A DNA stretch of 64,000 nt from contig CM057058.1 in NCBI GenBank assembly GCA_029945375.1, positions 3,286,001-3,350,000 of the forward strand, written 5' to 3'. Position 1 is the first letter of the stretch. Each line of letters begins with the position of its first letter. Shown in pieces: positions 1 through 12,033 of the stretch. The position numbers were made by a program, and so were the translations under genes. Origin of the DNA: Agaricus subrufescens (lineage: Eukaryota; Basidiomycota; Agaricomycetes; Agaricales; Agaricaceae). A model generated the notes under the pieces. That model had not been told where the DNA came from and made no database searches. It was given only the letters and a program-made list of their open reading frames with translations.

Positions 1-2261
1 CTCCCATTCTCGATTGACTATACGGAATGCTACATCCTCATAAGGTGGCCCAGCGCTGAAATGTAGTAGAACGGTTTCATCATTGCCTGGTTCCTTGACG
101 ATCTTGTACGTAGGAGCTTTCGATTTGTCAATGAGATCTGGGTAGAAGATGTTGAATTTGTATCCCTGGACAACCTTGGGGGGTGGGTTGTCGACACTGA
201 TGCAAATGTCAGTATTGAGTTGTGTGAGTATGAAGATGGGGTAACGCACTCATAATGTGTTTGATTGTACTTGTTCCATTCGTAGCCTGTATGGACGCGG
301 TTGAAGTAGCGAGGCTTTCGAGGTCGGTATTTGTCCTCCCAATTGTAACTTGTGGTACGTGTTATGTTCTCCTCGAGATTGAACAACTCTTCTTCCTCGT
401 CTAGCTCCCTTTCGGCCTCTGCACGGTACAGAGCTTCAGATGCAAGGTCAACGTTCCCGGGTGTATCTTCAACTTGCATTTCGGTCATTTCCTGTGTGAT
501 CTTCGGGACGTACCGCGTAGCAGTAACAGCACGACGTTGTTTTATCTATGAAAAAAAGTAAGTCAAAAAAAAAACACTCGCTTCGTCAGAGGGAAATTAA
601 CTTACAATATTGCGAAGATCATCTGCCGTTGAAATAACTTCAATATCTCTTTCCTCTCCTCGTAGCTTGGTAATGTCAATTGGTTCTGGGCTCATCGCGC
701 GGTCATACGGCTCGACTTCTTCGCTAACCTCTTCGGCTCCCGAGATATCAACAGGCACAACAACGTTGACTGGCTTCTTAGAAGCCGCCTTGGCAACTCC
801 TGCAAGAAGCTCCTCTTGTGCCTGCAGTGCCTCGTCTCGCTGTCGTTTCCTGAGCTGTTCAAGGCGGTTCCGAACGACCACTTCATGGAAACTCTTGAGC
901 TTAGCCTAGGTATAGATTAACACCGCGTGATTAACTGGTCTAGAAGAACAACTTACTTTTGCTTTCCAAACCAGTAACTTCTTCAAGAGGTTCTCCCAAT
1001 AATCCGTGTCAATTGGCTCTCCGCTAGTTAGTTTGTCTTGGATTTTTCTTTGCAATGAAGCCAAATCGTCATAGGATTTTCCCGCTAAGAGAGCTGTCAC
1101 GTCGCTCTCAATGGCAGCGGCACCCTCAAAGCCCATGCGGTCGTTGTCTTTGATCCTTTCGAGATGGTCTTTACAAACGACCATCATATTCTGCCAAAGG
1201 ATGAATTACGGGTTTGAGAGAATGTGAGGTTCACTTACGGTCCAGAAATCAATGTGTGTTGATTCTGTCTCGAGAGCAAGATAATTTTCGATGTCCTCAT
1301 GAAGTTCATCGGCTTGTTGAGAAGTAAGATTCTATAAGAATCATCAGGAAACTCTGAGAATGAGAAGAGAACAGAGGGCATACATCAAAGATTTTGTATG
1401 GTTCATCCAAATCAATTTCAAGGCCGGCAGCTTCATCATCGTTGGCCTCATCCTTAGTTGCATGAGGGTTGACGTATTTCAAGTTGAGGGCAAGGAAGTC
1501 AATGGCTTTGGCTCGTTTCTCCTTAATGCGAATAGCGGCTCTCTTTTTCTCTTGCTCGAGTTGAAAGTCACCCTCTTTTGAAAGCCATTCAGACATTTGC
1601 GCTGAGTCCTGCAGACGTTGCATGCGCAATTCTTCTTCCTCACGCAATCTTTGTTCCTCTTCTCTTTGAGCCCTGCGCTGGTTCAGCCGTTCCAATTCTT
1701 CCTTGGCTTCCTGGCGCCGGACGGCATCTCGCCTTTGGGCCTCAGCAAGAGTTAAGCCCTGTTTTCGTTCTTTCTCCGTTTTCTTGTGCCAGCGGAATTG
1801 TTGACCGAGATTAACGTCATGGAAGGGGTTATCCGTTGCGCTGTACGAGCTGAGCTCTGCGACTTGACGAGCCTCTTCTTCCTCTCTTATACGCTTTTTC
1901 TCCTTCTTTCTGGCTTTCCTGTCTTCTGACTTGTCTCTTTTCCGCCTGAGAGCAAGATTAGTTCAAGATAATTATGACGAAACGAGAATACCAACTTTCT
2001 GTCCTTCCCTTCCCTACTTCCCTCGCGACTCCTACTCCTTTCTCTATCCCTTTTACGTCTAGACGACTCGCCTGTATCTCTGGCATCATCCCGACCATTC
2101 CTACTTCTGCTTCTATGACGCCTACTTCGGTACGAGTCATCGCCATTATCGTCGTACTTTCGCGACCTCCTGTCTTGTCTGGATAAGCGATATTCTCGCT
2201 CATCACGGTCGACCTCGTCATACCTTCGAGGAGACCTTGAGCGCGAATCATGGCGGCCCAT
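1..2261 (-). CDS. Cactin, splicing factor (3' end beyond window)
   Basis: Cactin is a nuclear spliceosome-associated protein needed for efficient splicing of a subset of introns. The start is the ATG at 2261, opening with MGRHDSRSRSPRR followed by an Arg/Ser/Asp-rich tail of about 100 residues. Next come a charged helical stretch (SEWLSKEGDFQLEQEKK), the mid-domain (YWENLLKKLLVWKAKAKLK) and the C-terminal domain with YNWEDKYRPRKPRYFNRVHTGYEW, KFNIFYPDLIDKSKAPTY and HFSAGPPYEDVAFRIVNREW. The exons lie in several frames separated by short introns. By comparison with the family only about 25 terminal residues lie outside the window. It is head-to-head with clpX, whose start codon is 186 bp away. 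The family assignment is strong; exact intron borders are inferred. Confidence 0.9.
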
Positions 2262-2447
2262 GTTTTCAAAGAGTTGTTGGAGAAGAAAGCAACACTGCCA
2301 CCGGCGTGATCCAGGTATTTGTCTATTATTGGCGTTCTCTGATCAATACCCTGAACTGAGTGTTCTTCCCCCGTCCCCTCACTCAACTTGGCCGGCGTCT
2401 CCCCCGCCCCGGCTTAAGCTTCATCCAGCGATTGTACAATATCATTC
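2262..2447. promoter_or_regulatory. Divergent promoter, Cactin / ClpX
   Basis: This 186-bp interval separates the start codons of two divergently transcribed genes and must hold both 5' leaders and core promoters. No clear TATA box was seen. Confidence 0.5.
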
Positions 2448-4655
2448 ATGCTTTTACGACGTAATATTGCAAGGAACGCTCGGTCTCTTCGTTTGTTCGT
2501 TCGACACATTCGAACCCAGCCACAGGATGAACAGTATCAACAACCCGAATTCAGCTACGTTGAGGCTAGCTTACCTGCCTATGGCTTAGCTACTCCTCGC
2601 GAGGTATGTTTATAGCTACGAGATTCTGCTGTATACCTGATCATAGTGTGTAATAGCTGGTACGATACTTAAACCAATTCGTTGTTGGGCAAGAGGATGC
2701 AAAGAAAGTTCTTTCAGTGGCGTAAGTAACCCCCTGCAAGTCGGCGAATTCTACTTACCGCTTGAAACAAGTGTATATAACCACTACAGCCGTGTACGCG
2801 CTAATCTATCCATTCTGGAGGAGGAAAAGTTAGATCGAGATGTTGAACCCGATGGACCTTTGGACAGTACGTGATATTCATTCTTTATGAGTTCGAACAT
2901 AACATGTGAGACTCGCAGTGAATAATGGCATCGCTTCCGCGCGCATGCGGCCGATGCAGCGACTAACAGGTGCAACTTTCCGACCTGCACAACGTATTCC
3001 TCTATTCGAAAAGAGTAATGTCCTAGTGGTGTGCGTCTGTTTCCGTATCCATTCCTGCTATATGACTAACATATCTAAAGGGGCCCTACGGGCTCAGGTG
3101 TGTTGCCTTTACCGTGCCCCGATATTCAGAGAACTCATGCTGAGCGCAGGGAAGACTTTGTTAGCTAAAACACTCGCACGGGTCTTGGACGTCCCGTTTT
3201 CGGTGAGCGACGCCACTTCTTTTACACAAGCCGGGTGTAAGATATTCTTGAAATTTGTGAGTCATGCACCCCTACTCACTCTTTCTAGATGTAGGAGAGG
3301 ATGTCGATATGGCCATTCAACGATTGGTAAGTGAGTCTACGAATATCACATGTCGCTGTGCTAGACACTCCTTCCAGCTCCAAGCGGCTAATTGGGACCC
3401 TGTGCGGGCGAGGTGAGGCTTGATCCAACAATACCAGCGCGCTGGCTGATGCATTGTAGCATGGGGATTGTTTATATAGACGAAGTTGATAAAATTGCGC
3501 GGAAAGCTGGCGGGGTTGGTACCGACACATCACGCGACGTTGGTGGTGAAGGTGTACAGCAAGCTCTATTGCGCATGATGGAGGGTTCGGTTGTATCTGT
3601 TCAAGCCAAGGGCGCTGCTGCCGAGGTTCCACCGCCGGGTGCTCATCCGAGAAGTGGTCATAGGGCGCCTCATATAGCCACAAGTATGACGCTCAAATCA
3701 TCTAGTCAATTCAATGTGACTTACTATCTTTACAGCAAAATCTGATGTGTATAGTATAGACACCACAAACGTGTTGTTCATACTCAGTGGCGCATTTGTG
3801 GGCTTAGAAGACATCATCAAACAACGAGTAGCAAAAGGCGTAGGTCCCTCCCATTTCAACCGGCCGGTACTCAAGTAATGAATGGGTCATATGTAGTCGA
3901 TAGGCTTCACAGCCAACCTAGGAGCCAAGTCCTTTGAGTTACCTCAGCAGCTCCCCTTCTTTACATCAAATCGCAAAGCATCGACGGGCGTTCTCGACCA
4001 TCTAGAATCATCAGATCTCATCAAATTCGGGTACGTCCAGAGAGGTTGCGCTTCCGCCACAGAACTAATAACAACTTCGCATCAGCTTCATACCCGAGTT
4101 CATTTCTCGATTACCCTCAATCACCACACTAGCTCCCCTCACAGTGGCAGATCTACGGTGCATTTTAGTGGACGTGAAGGGTTCTTTAATTTCTCAGTAC
4201 CAAGCTCTTTTCGGTTATTCGGGAGTTGAACTTCGATTCACAAATGCTGCTTTGGATGAGATTTGTGCAAAAGCGGCTGCGCGTGGAGGTGGTGCCCGTG
4301 GCTTGCGAGGAATCATGGCGAGTTTTTTTCTTAATCGAAACGCGCCACTCACGCTGATTATACTAGGAAACTTTGTTACTTGAGCCGATGTATGAAGTAC
4401 CGTACGTTTTGCAATTCTCGAAGACTCCCAAATAGAATTTACTAACGTTCTTGGTGTTTCACAGGGGATCGGTGAGCTATGCTGGAAGAAATGATCCTTG
4501 CTTCTATCTAATCTGATTTATAGGACGTATGCCATGTGCTAATCACAGAAGCCGTCGTGAAAGGTACTGCCGCCCCAGGATATTGGAAGAAAGGCCAAGG
4601 AGTTGCATTTTGGGAGGCTTGGGCCGCCGAAGAGAACCAGAAGGGCAAGAAATGA
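2448..4655 (+). CDS. Mitochondrial ClpX-type AAA+ unfoldase (Mcx1-like)
   Basis: This is the ATPase subunit of a mitochondrial matrix unfoldase. The ATG at 2448 was chosen because it opens a basic leader ([20 protein letters not shown]) typical of a mitochondrial presequence and is in frame across a first intron with [20 protein letters not shown]. Further exons give a P-loop ([15 protein letters not shown]), Walker B ([17 protein letters not shown]), sensor-1 region ([13 protein letters not shown]) and the C-terminal small domain ([28 protein letters not shown]). The gene ends at 4655 after EENQKGKK. It has about 14 short introns and an estimated 470-500 residues. No N-terminal zinc-binding domain is visible, as in other fungal Mcx1 proteins. 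The P-loop is built from a 17-nt micro-exon at 3081-3097. Whether a ClpP partner exists cannot be told from this window. Confidence 0.92.
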
Positions 4656-4901
4656 TAGGCCATTCGTGACCGACGACATTTCCGACAACGACAGGCTAAG
4701 AACCTCTGGTCGACATGTGATATTTTTACATGATCAGCTTTCCGTTGCAACCGTGCGGCTTAAGCTGAGGAACATAGTGTATAGAAGTTCAAACATGATT
4801 ATCATTGACACAATATATCGATTCAACAGGTTGAGTTATGAAGGAGGAAAGGGAAAGGCAGAGTGGAGACAAAGGGTGAGGGTAAACATCCAAAAGAGAA
4901 C

Positions 4902-5818
4902 TCAATCTTTCTTTTCTTCCGCCTGCTCTTCCTTATTATCGGTATCTGCGGCCTTCTCGGGCTCTTCGGTCTTCTCTGCCTTCTCTTCCTCTGGTTTCTC
5001 CTCCGTCTTCTCCTCCGTCTTCTCCTCCGCCTTCTCCTCTTCCTTGTTATCTGCCGCCGGGGCTGCGCCCGATAACTCTACATTGTTTTTCTGAGCCTCC
5101 TCAAAGGCTTGTTTGAATTGACCGGCATCTGGCGGGGATTGCAACTTGAGCTTACGGGGATGATATAGAAACATTGAACTCACTATCAGAGTTAGCGAAC
5201 CGTATTGCGAGAGTCTCGGGAGTGGGTGGACTCTCAGCATAGTCGGCGCCAACCTTATAGACCCAACTTCTATCAGATCCAATATTAGGCTGTAGCCTCA
5301 TTTCGCCAGAAACTATTTTGTAAACAAAAATTGAGGGACTGAGCCGTTCCAGAAAGCGAAGGGCGTACTATAGTGATTGGCGCAGACTTTCAAAGTCTTG
5401 TCTCTTCGCATGACAAGCCTAACTTTCTTTGTTTCTTTGTGTGATAGAAGCCTCACATCTCCGGTGCCTCTTTCTTTCCATTCGGAAGAGGGGGCATCGA
5501 AACGAAAGAGTTTGGCACGCCTAGACAGAGCTGCAGGTGAGCGGATTCCAATCGTGTGGCGATAACAGATGACCCTGATCGCCAAGAATTACGCGCACAT
5601 TTTGAAAGTGACGTCCTCATCTTCTTCAAAAGTTTTCGTGTCTACTTGCTCTGTGAGTTTGATTACGGGCTCAAAGTGGACATCGACTTCTTCTTCCTGC
5701 AGCCGCAGATAGAAGCGATGTCAGCAATGGGGGTAAACGACAGCGCAGGGAAGAAGAGGTGGCGGTGGAAAAAAAGACATACTCGTGGGGCGAGGGCCTG
5801 GGGTGTTTCGGAGGACAT
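4902..5818 (-). CDS. Ran-specific GTPase-activating co-factor RanBP1 (Yrb1)
   Basis: RanBP1 binds RanGTP and helps RanGAP-stimulated hydrolysis during nuclear transport. The ATG at 5818 starts [12 protein letters not shown], followed by an intron and the Ran-binding domain: [72 protein letters not shown] and LAIRFANSD. The domain ends with [13 protein letters not shown] highly acidic Glu/Lys repeat tail ([12 protein letters not shown] type, about 55 residues) closes the protein at 4902. The RanBD core residues expected for the family are present. It is head-to-head with the Emp24 gene, 137 bp between start codons. Length is about 200 residues, normal for fungal Yrb1. Confidence 0.93.
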
Positions 5819-5955
5819 GGTGAGGGAGGAGAGCAGGGAAGATAAAGCACCGGCTGCCACTGATCGAAAAATCAAATCCAGGCCATCTCCGCCACCGTGC
5901 GAACTTTCTCCAGCGCACTGAGCACCGCCACCACCAGCCCTCCCCCGCCACCGCT

Positions 5956-6834
5956 ATGTCCAGACCTCTCTATACCCTATTCGCCTTCCTTGCTGCTCTC
6001 CTTTTCCTACCCCAAATAATATCCGCCCACTCAATCGAGGTTCCCGCGGGAAAGAAAGAATGTTTTTTCGAGGATTTACACGTTAACGACAAAGTGTGTA
6101 TCCCAACTCAACCCTGGAATTTTGTACACATGAGACTCATTTCGTCTATAGATGACTGTATCATATCAAGTAGGCGGAGGCGGCCACTTAGACATCGACT
6201 TCTGGGTTCGACTCTCCATATTTCATCTCAGCTTCATATTCCTGAAGAAATGCCATACGCCAGCTTACAGGACCTAATGACAAAGTCCTCGGGAAACACA
6301 TTCGTCAAGATACAGGCTCCATTTCAATAACAGCAGAAGCAGACGGCAGGCACGAATATTGCTTCTCTAATCAAATGAGTGCTATCGCAGACAAGATTGT
6401 CAGGTACGCAACTCACCTCTGTATTCCTTTTTTTTTTCTCGTCGCTCACAGGGCTGTGCAGTTTCAACGTGCATGGTGTCATTTATATCGACGAAGACGG
6501 TCAGACAAAGTCGCTCTCTATAATTCTCGTAATTAATCGGATTTCCAGAGGCCGTTGCTCCAATCGAACGTGAAATACGCTCTCTTTCAATCGGCCTTCT
6601 CACAGTCAAAGACGAACAAGAATATATTGTTGTTCGCGAACGAGTGCATCGGAATACCGCTGAATCAACAAATTCCCGTGTCAAGTGGTGGTCAGTATTA
6701 CAGGCTATCGTGATATTTGCAGTCGTCGCGTGGCAGGTATATTACCTCAAGGTACGCCCTAAAATCTCCGGTCGCGATACGCACGTGTTCATTCGTTTTA
6801 TCAGTCTTTCTTTGAGGTCAAGCGTATAATTTAG
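5956..6834 (+). CDS. p24-beta cargo receptor Emp24/TMED2
   Basis: This is a type I membrane protein of COPII/COPI vesicles that sorts cargo such as GPI-anchored proteins between ER and Golgi. The ATG at 5956 opens a signal peptide (MSRPLYTLFAFLAALLFLP...SAHS). The GOLD domain follows, with KKECFFEDL, MTVSYQVGGGGHLDIDFW and EYCFSNQMS, then FNVHGVIYIDED. The coiled-coil carries the hallmark ERVHRNTAESTNSRVKWWS. After one transmembrane helix the short cytosolic tail reads YLKSFFEVKRII, with the FF motif used for COPII binding. Six exons were joined; at the third exon the acceptor after gccag (rather than ttacag) keeps frame and gives LTGPNDKVLGKH. The RTAEST/FF combination points to the beta subfamily rather than other p24 members. 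Confidence 0.92.
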
Positions 6835-7136
6835 ATTACATGCTGCCTAATACATCCGCTATTTCATAATGGATTTGCATTGGCGTTATTTATGTCACAG
6901 ATATTCAGAAGTTCAAAGATTCACGATACAAGCTATGATGGTCCAACATACGACTACAGATGATACGGTAGGATACCGTGGGGTATAACTACTAATGAAT
7001 AAACAGGGTGGTGCATAGGTTTGAATACGAAGAGTACATGGAATTATGTATGAGAGGAAGGTAACATTAAACGAAACCGAAATCATAGACAACGCGTCGT
7101 TAACATAATGAAAAACCAAAAAATAAAAAACATCCC
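6835..7136. other. Convergent 3' intergenic region, Emp24 / kinesin-8
   Basis: About 300 bp between two convergent stop codons. It is AT-rich and presumably holds both 3' UTRs and polyadenylation sites. No gene is supported here. Confidence 0.5.
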
Positions 7137-10100
7137 TCATCGCCAGGAGGGCCTCGGAATCCTGCCGCCGCTAATAGTTACCTCTACGCTCGCATTTGGA
7201 TCTGCACTGGACGGGCCAGCTGATGAAGAAGACGAAGAGCCCGCGTTCATCGCTCTTTTCATCACTGAAGTAATTGTTGTTCGGGTCAACGAAGCTCTCT
7301 TTGCCCTCTTCTTGGGGCTGGCCAGCAGCATCCTTCGTGCACCCGAAGACTTTATAGGCCCAGCTGAAGCGCTCTCTCCACCAGTGGAAGAATCTAAAGG
7401 GTGCATCATGCTTGACCTCCTACGCGCCTTTTCCATCCTTAGTGGCCCAATATTCGACCTCCGTCGACTTTCACTGGTGCCAGCAGCACGCTTGGTGCCA
7501 AATACCGAAGATGAGAGATGATTTTTACTAGGCTCAGAAGGCTCGCGACGTGTCGGACTCGCAGGGTCATTTCTCCCCCGCCCTTTAGGCACCTGAAGTA
7601 TATCCATCTCATCCGCTGCATTCATATCCATACTCGACAGGGGATTTCCTCGGCGCTCAGATGAAACATCAAACTCGTCAATTTCTGCCAAACTTGCTAG
7701 ACCGGAAGTTCTGCTACGAGATTTGAGGAAACTCGGGTCGAGTCGACTCGGTCGCGAACGTTTAGCTGCAAGAGGGCGTGAAGCCAAAGAAGGTGGCTTG
7801 ATGTCCCGTGAAGCACCGTGTAACGCGAAGGATGTGCTAGCACTGGGGGAGTCACTGGCTTTTTCGACTTCGTCCTCCCAATCGCTCTCAGAACTCAGGG
7901 ATGATGAAGGTCGAACGGGGGCAGACAGTAATTCGTCGTCCTTCGGTGTGGGTTTAGCTGGGCTGAATATATCTTCATCTGGGCTTGCGGGAGTAACAAC
8001 CAATGGTGGTTGTACCGGGTGCTTGGCTCCTTCCTCTATAAGGTCTCCACCGGCTTCATCCCGCCATTGTACGCTTTTAATTGGTTTGGCCCCTTTGCGT
8101 TCTTTGTCAGATACTCTTCTGTAGGGCTGTGAAGAAAGACTAGAGCGTAGTGATTTCCGCGGGGTACGGTGGGAGCGACGAGGGGAAGCGAATTGACTTG
8201 CCCCGTAAGCCGACGACCTGCGTGAACTCCGTTTTTCATCATGAGCAACTCCCAGAGCCGCAGGGCCCGAGCTCGAACGTCTGGAGAACGACGAATTGTA
8301 GATTTGGAAATGGTCCACGGCTGTATTGAGTGCGCTCGTATCAGCTAGTGCATACGACTCTGTTGAATGACCGAGAAGGTTCTTGAACGTGGCATCATTA
8401 GTTTGCTTCACGCTTTGGAGCAGTTCTCCGATTGTCTTCATTGTTGATGGATTTGCATCATGGTCGTCGTTCTTTTCGAGCGCATTTGCCGCATTGCCAA
8501 TCACCACACTACATCGTCCCAGCATCCCTATTAATTTCACGATGACCTCTGCCATATCATTCATCGACTCTTTCAACGCATCTCGTTCCCCCTCTACCTT
8601 GAACTTCTCCATCTCCGTACGACGGAATAACGTTTCAAGTTTGATGAGCCCGATGCTTGGTTCGTCAAGTTTTTCCGACTTGCGTTCGGAAACCGCCTTC
8701 ATTGTAGCATCGAACATCGCGCTTGAATTTGACGAGCGTTGAAGCCTGACATTGAGGACCGAACCAGGTTTGATAGCGTCTTCCTCAATTTCGGCCATAG
8801 CTCGCAAGAGACCTCGCTCGGCTTCAATATCTCCTCCTGCGGTGTCATTAGAGGAGAGTTGCCCGAGTCGGTTCCGAATTGCCGCAAGCTTGGTCTTTGC
8901 CACAGACAGCTTTCCGGAACACATGGCGCCGTCCACTATAGAGTTTTTGGTTTGCTCTACTTTCGCCTGAACATTTTCTCGTGCTCGCTGTACCTCAGCC
9001 TTTGCCTCTGCAGCTTTGCGCCTCTGGATATCATTCTCAATTTGTCGTTTTCCAGAAAGCTTCTCCTTGAGTTCTGCAACCTCGAGGTTGAGACGGTTGA
9101 TAGCCTCTACGTAGCGACCGACATGACGATCAACGTTAACAACATTTCGAGTTACAACCTTGGTCTTGATCTTTGTGGCACGTTCGGCATAAACCAGAGT
9201 GTTGTGAGTGTCGTCAAAATGGGCTGATGTCGGGGCGACACAGACGATCATGACTGTTTTGCAATTCCCTCCGAGGGAGAATTTTAGCAAACGCGTTAAT
9301 TTGCTATTACGATAGGGAACATGGCGAATTGCGCCTCCACTCTCGCAGAGTGCGTTGATGCAATTGCCAAGGGCCAGGAGGGATTTGTTAATGTTGGCAC
9401 CTTCCACCATTCTTTGACCCATATTCGTTGTTGCGGCGGCTCGCTCACTACCGGCCAAGTCAATAATGGACAATGTTGCCATCGTGCGTTCCTCCTGGAT
9501 TGATGCCGTTCGCGGCGACTGTGATATGTGTACTTGGAGAACAGCGTGTGACCGCGAGCTGGTCTCATTAGCGTGAGTGGGGCTTTGTGTTCGACGCGAA
9601 TTTCCTTGTAGTACGATTTCTTTCACTTCTTCTGCACTGCGCGGCTTCAATTCTACTAGTCCCGCGACTTTAACAGTCTTGTCCTCCCTAATTGCTAGTC
9701 CACCACGAGGTTGATGAGAGCCAGGCTCTGCCAGAAGATCTCGGATCTCCTCATTGTAGATTTCTAGGAAAGTGACTAGGACTTCGACATTCCATTCTTC
9801 TTTGCGGTCTTCAATGCGTTGAAATAGATCCGCCATGGTGAGGTAAATGATGCCAGGGTCGGACTCTGTTCCACTGATCGTGTGCGTTTTGCCACAGCCA
9901 GTCGCCTGAACAGCAGGTAGGTAAACATGTTTGAAATTCATTCCGAAATTAATGAAACCTACCCCATATGCGAAGACTGTTGCATTATATCCATCTAAGA
10001 GTCTTTGAAGGAGCGGCTGAGCAGTTGACTCGTATACTTCTGTTTGTCGGGCCTCGTGTCCAAACACGCGATCAAACATGAATCGTTTGTCTTTGTATCG

Positions 10101-10422
10101 TTTCGTGCCTGGAGGAAGGAAGCCTCGCTCCATAAAAGCACGCGCTTTATCTTTCTCGTCTGGGTCAAAACACAGAATTCGATCATCCACGAGTTGGACA
10201 ATCTCTCGTAACGGGGCGTTGTTCACAACTCTAGCTGGTGTTGAAAGGGCACCATCTCCTCGGAAAGATGTTTCATAACATGGTTCGGGCAAGCGGGCAG
10301 CTTCCCAAGCAGTTGGGGGCCGGACTCGAACTGCACCAGGAAGCACGCATGTCATTAAGGTCAGAAAGAAAGGGCACGAAAATACGCGCACCTGCAACGG
10401 TGATAGAGCCGGCGGCCACCAT
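7137..10422 (-). CDS. Kinesin-8 motor protein (Kip3/Klp5-6/KIF18 type)
   Basis: This is a plus-end-directed, microtubule-depolymerising kinesin controlling spindle and cytoplasmic microtubule length. The start is the ATG at 10422: a 31-nt first exon (MVAAGSITVA) is spliced to VRVRPPTAWEAARLPEP. The frame stays open further upstream, but only by reading through the first intron. Motor motifs: FAYGATGCGKTHTISG (P-loop), NETSSRSHAVLQ (switch I), SIIDLAGSERAA (switch II), NINKSLLALGNCINAL and HVPYRNSKLTRLLKFSLGGN. The neck region TKVVTRNVVNVDRHVGRYVE and following EAINRLNLEVAELKEKL are diagnostic for kinesin-8. A coiled-coil and a Ser/Arg/Lys-rich tail follow. The spliced protein is 1,055 residues. 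A 57-nt in-frame intron (9906-9962) sits directly before the P-loop. Confidence 0.93.
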
Positions 10423-10732
10423 GGCGGTAGGGCTGGAGGAGCTAATTGAACAGGAGATGGATCAATGTTCATGTTCACCACGCGTATCCATGTCACGTGC
10501 CCGCGAATACAGATCCCATGTTCATTGTTCAGCTGCCGTACTCAGTACGCGAAGTCGGTATACTTCGCGATGAGATACTTGACTTGTACTACCGTTTGTA
10601 GAAAAGAGCTCCTCTCAAAGTGATCAGGGATGCTAGCATTTTAGTCAAGGGCAATTCACAATTCCGGCGGAGTGATACTATAGTATCATTGATAGCTTGC
10701 AGTGATCCGCGCCAGATTGAGATAAGGTCTTC
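10423..10732. promoter_or_regulatory. Divergent promoter, kinesin-8 / dihydroorotase
   Basis: A 310-bp interval between two head-to-head start codons. No gene is visible. It should contain both promoters; no strong TATA element was recognised. Confidence 0.45.
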
Positions 10733-11977
10733 ATGACACTCACCGTCAAGTCCCCAGCCGATTTTCATGTCCACCTCAGGCAAGGCACGTTCTCGGAACT
10801 CATAACACCTCATATCCGCAAGGGTGGCTTCCGCCTTGCATACGTCATGGTAACCTGCTCCATCTTTTCCATCGATTGCACTGTCATGTTCAGCCGCTTT
10901 TCAGCCCAACCTCAAACCACCGATCACAACTAGTGACCAAGCACTTAGATACAAAGCAGAACTCCAGAAAATTGACCCTGATGTGGACTATTTGATGACT
11001 CTCTATCTGTCACCGGAACTTACACCAGAAGAGATTAGGAAGGCGAGTGCCGCTGGTGTTGTTGGTAAGACAGTCGACGTTCGGACAAGGTTTATAACTT
11101 TCAACTACCAACAGGTGTCAAATCATACCCGCGAGGTGTAACAACCAACTCGGACGGTGGTATCGAATCTTACGAGGCCTACTATCCAGTGTTTGAAACT
11201 ATGCAAGAAGTAGATATGGTTCTCAACTTGCACGGAGAAGTGCCCTCTGACGCTAAAAACGTGAGCTTCTGGCACAATTATTTCCGAACACTCTGTCAAC
11301 GACAACCAGAACATACACGTTCTCAACGCTGAGGTCCAATTTCTTCCCCACTTGTTCAAGCTTCACCACGCATTTCCAAGGCTACGCATCGTCCTCGAAC
11401 ACGCTACGACGCGGGCCGCCATCGAAGCAGTGAAGTCTTGTGGGCCGACGGTAGCTTGTACTATCACAGCCCATCACTTGGCCATCATCGTGGATGATTG
11501 GGCAGGGCAATCTTGGAATTTCTGCAAACCTGTCGCCAAATATCCCGATGACCGTGAAGCTTTGAGATCCGTCATTAAAGAAGGTCTGCCCGTCGTTGTC
11601 CTATTGTCAACAGCTGAGTTGAGCCTGGGCTATTAGGTCACCCTCGTTTTTTCCTAGGATCAGATTCTGCTCCTCATCCTCCACATGCAAAGTCAACCAG
11701 TACCCCTACTTCACCGTGTGCAGCAGGTATCTATACCTCACCTATCCTCCTCCCTCTCGTTGCAGATCTTCTCGATTCGTTTGGTGCCATTCAAAATCTT
11801 ACTGGTTTTGTGAGTGATTTTGGCAGGTCGTTTTATCAGCGTCCAGCCAAGGACGGTGATATGGTGCAATTGAGAAAAATTGAAGGTGGATTTATTGTCG
11901 ACGAGAAGTATGTCCAGGGACAAGATGAACTTATTCCGTTCTGGGCTGGAAAGCGCCTGAACTGGGAAATCGTATAA
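10733..11977 (+). CDS. URA4: Dihydroorotase, pyrimidine biosynthesis
   Basis: It catalyses cyclisation of N-carbamoyl-aspartate to dihydroorotate, the third step of UMP synthesis. The ATG at 10733 gives MTLTVKSPADFHVHLRQG, containing the zinc-binding HxH and substrate-binding Arg. After an intron come PNLKPPITTSDQALRY, then the carboxylated-Lys region GVKSYPRGVTTNSDGG and a zinc-ligand His in VLNLHGEVP. LRIVLEHATTRAAIEAV and ACTITAHHL supply further metal ligands, and FFLGSDSAPHPPHAK carries the catalytic Asp. The C-terminus is FWAGKRLNWEIV at 11977. Several short introns interrupt it. It is the single-domain class II (PyrC/URA4) enzyme, not the CAD fusion. Length of about 345 residues matches the family. 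Confidence 0.94.
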
Positions 11978-12033
11978 TTCTAGCACGAATGAGGGGTGAG
12001 AGGGCGTAGCGTTGTCGGTTGCTCAATAATATA

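Noticed and set aside
10423..10496. Upstream extension of the kinesin-8 protein
   Set aside because: That reading needs the first intron to be translated and yields no conserved residues; the ATG at 10422 gives the correct VRVRPP motor start.
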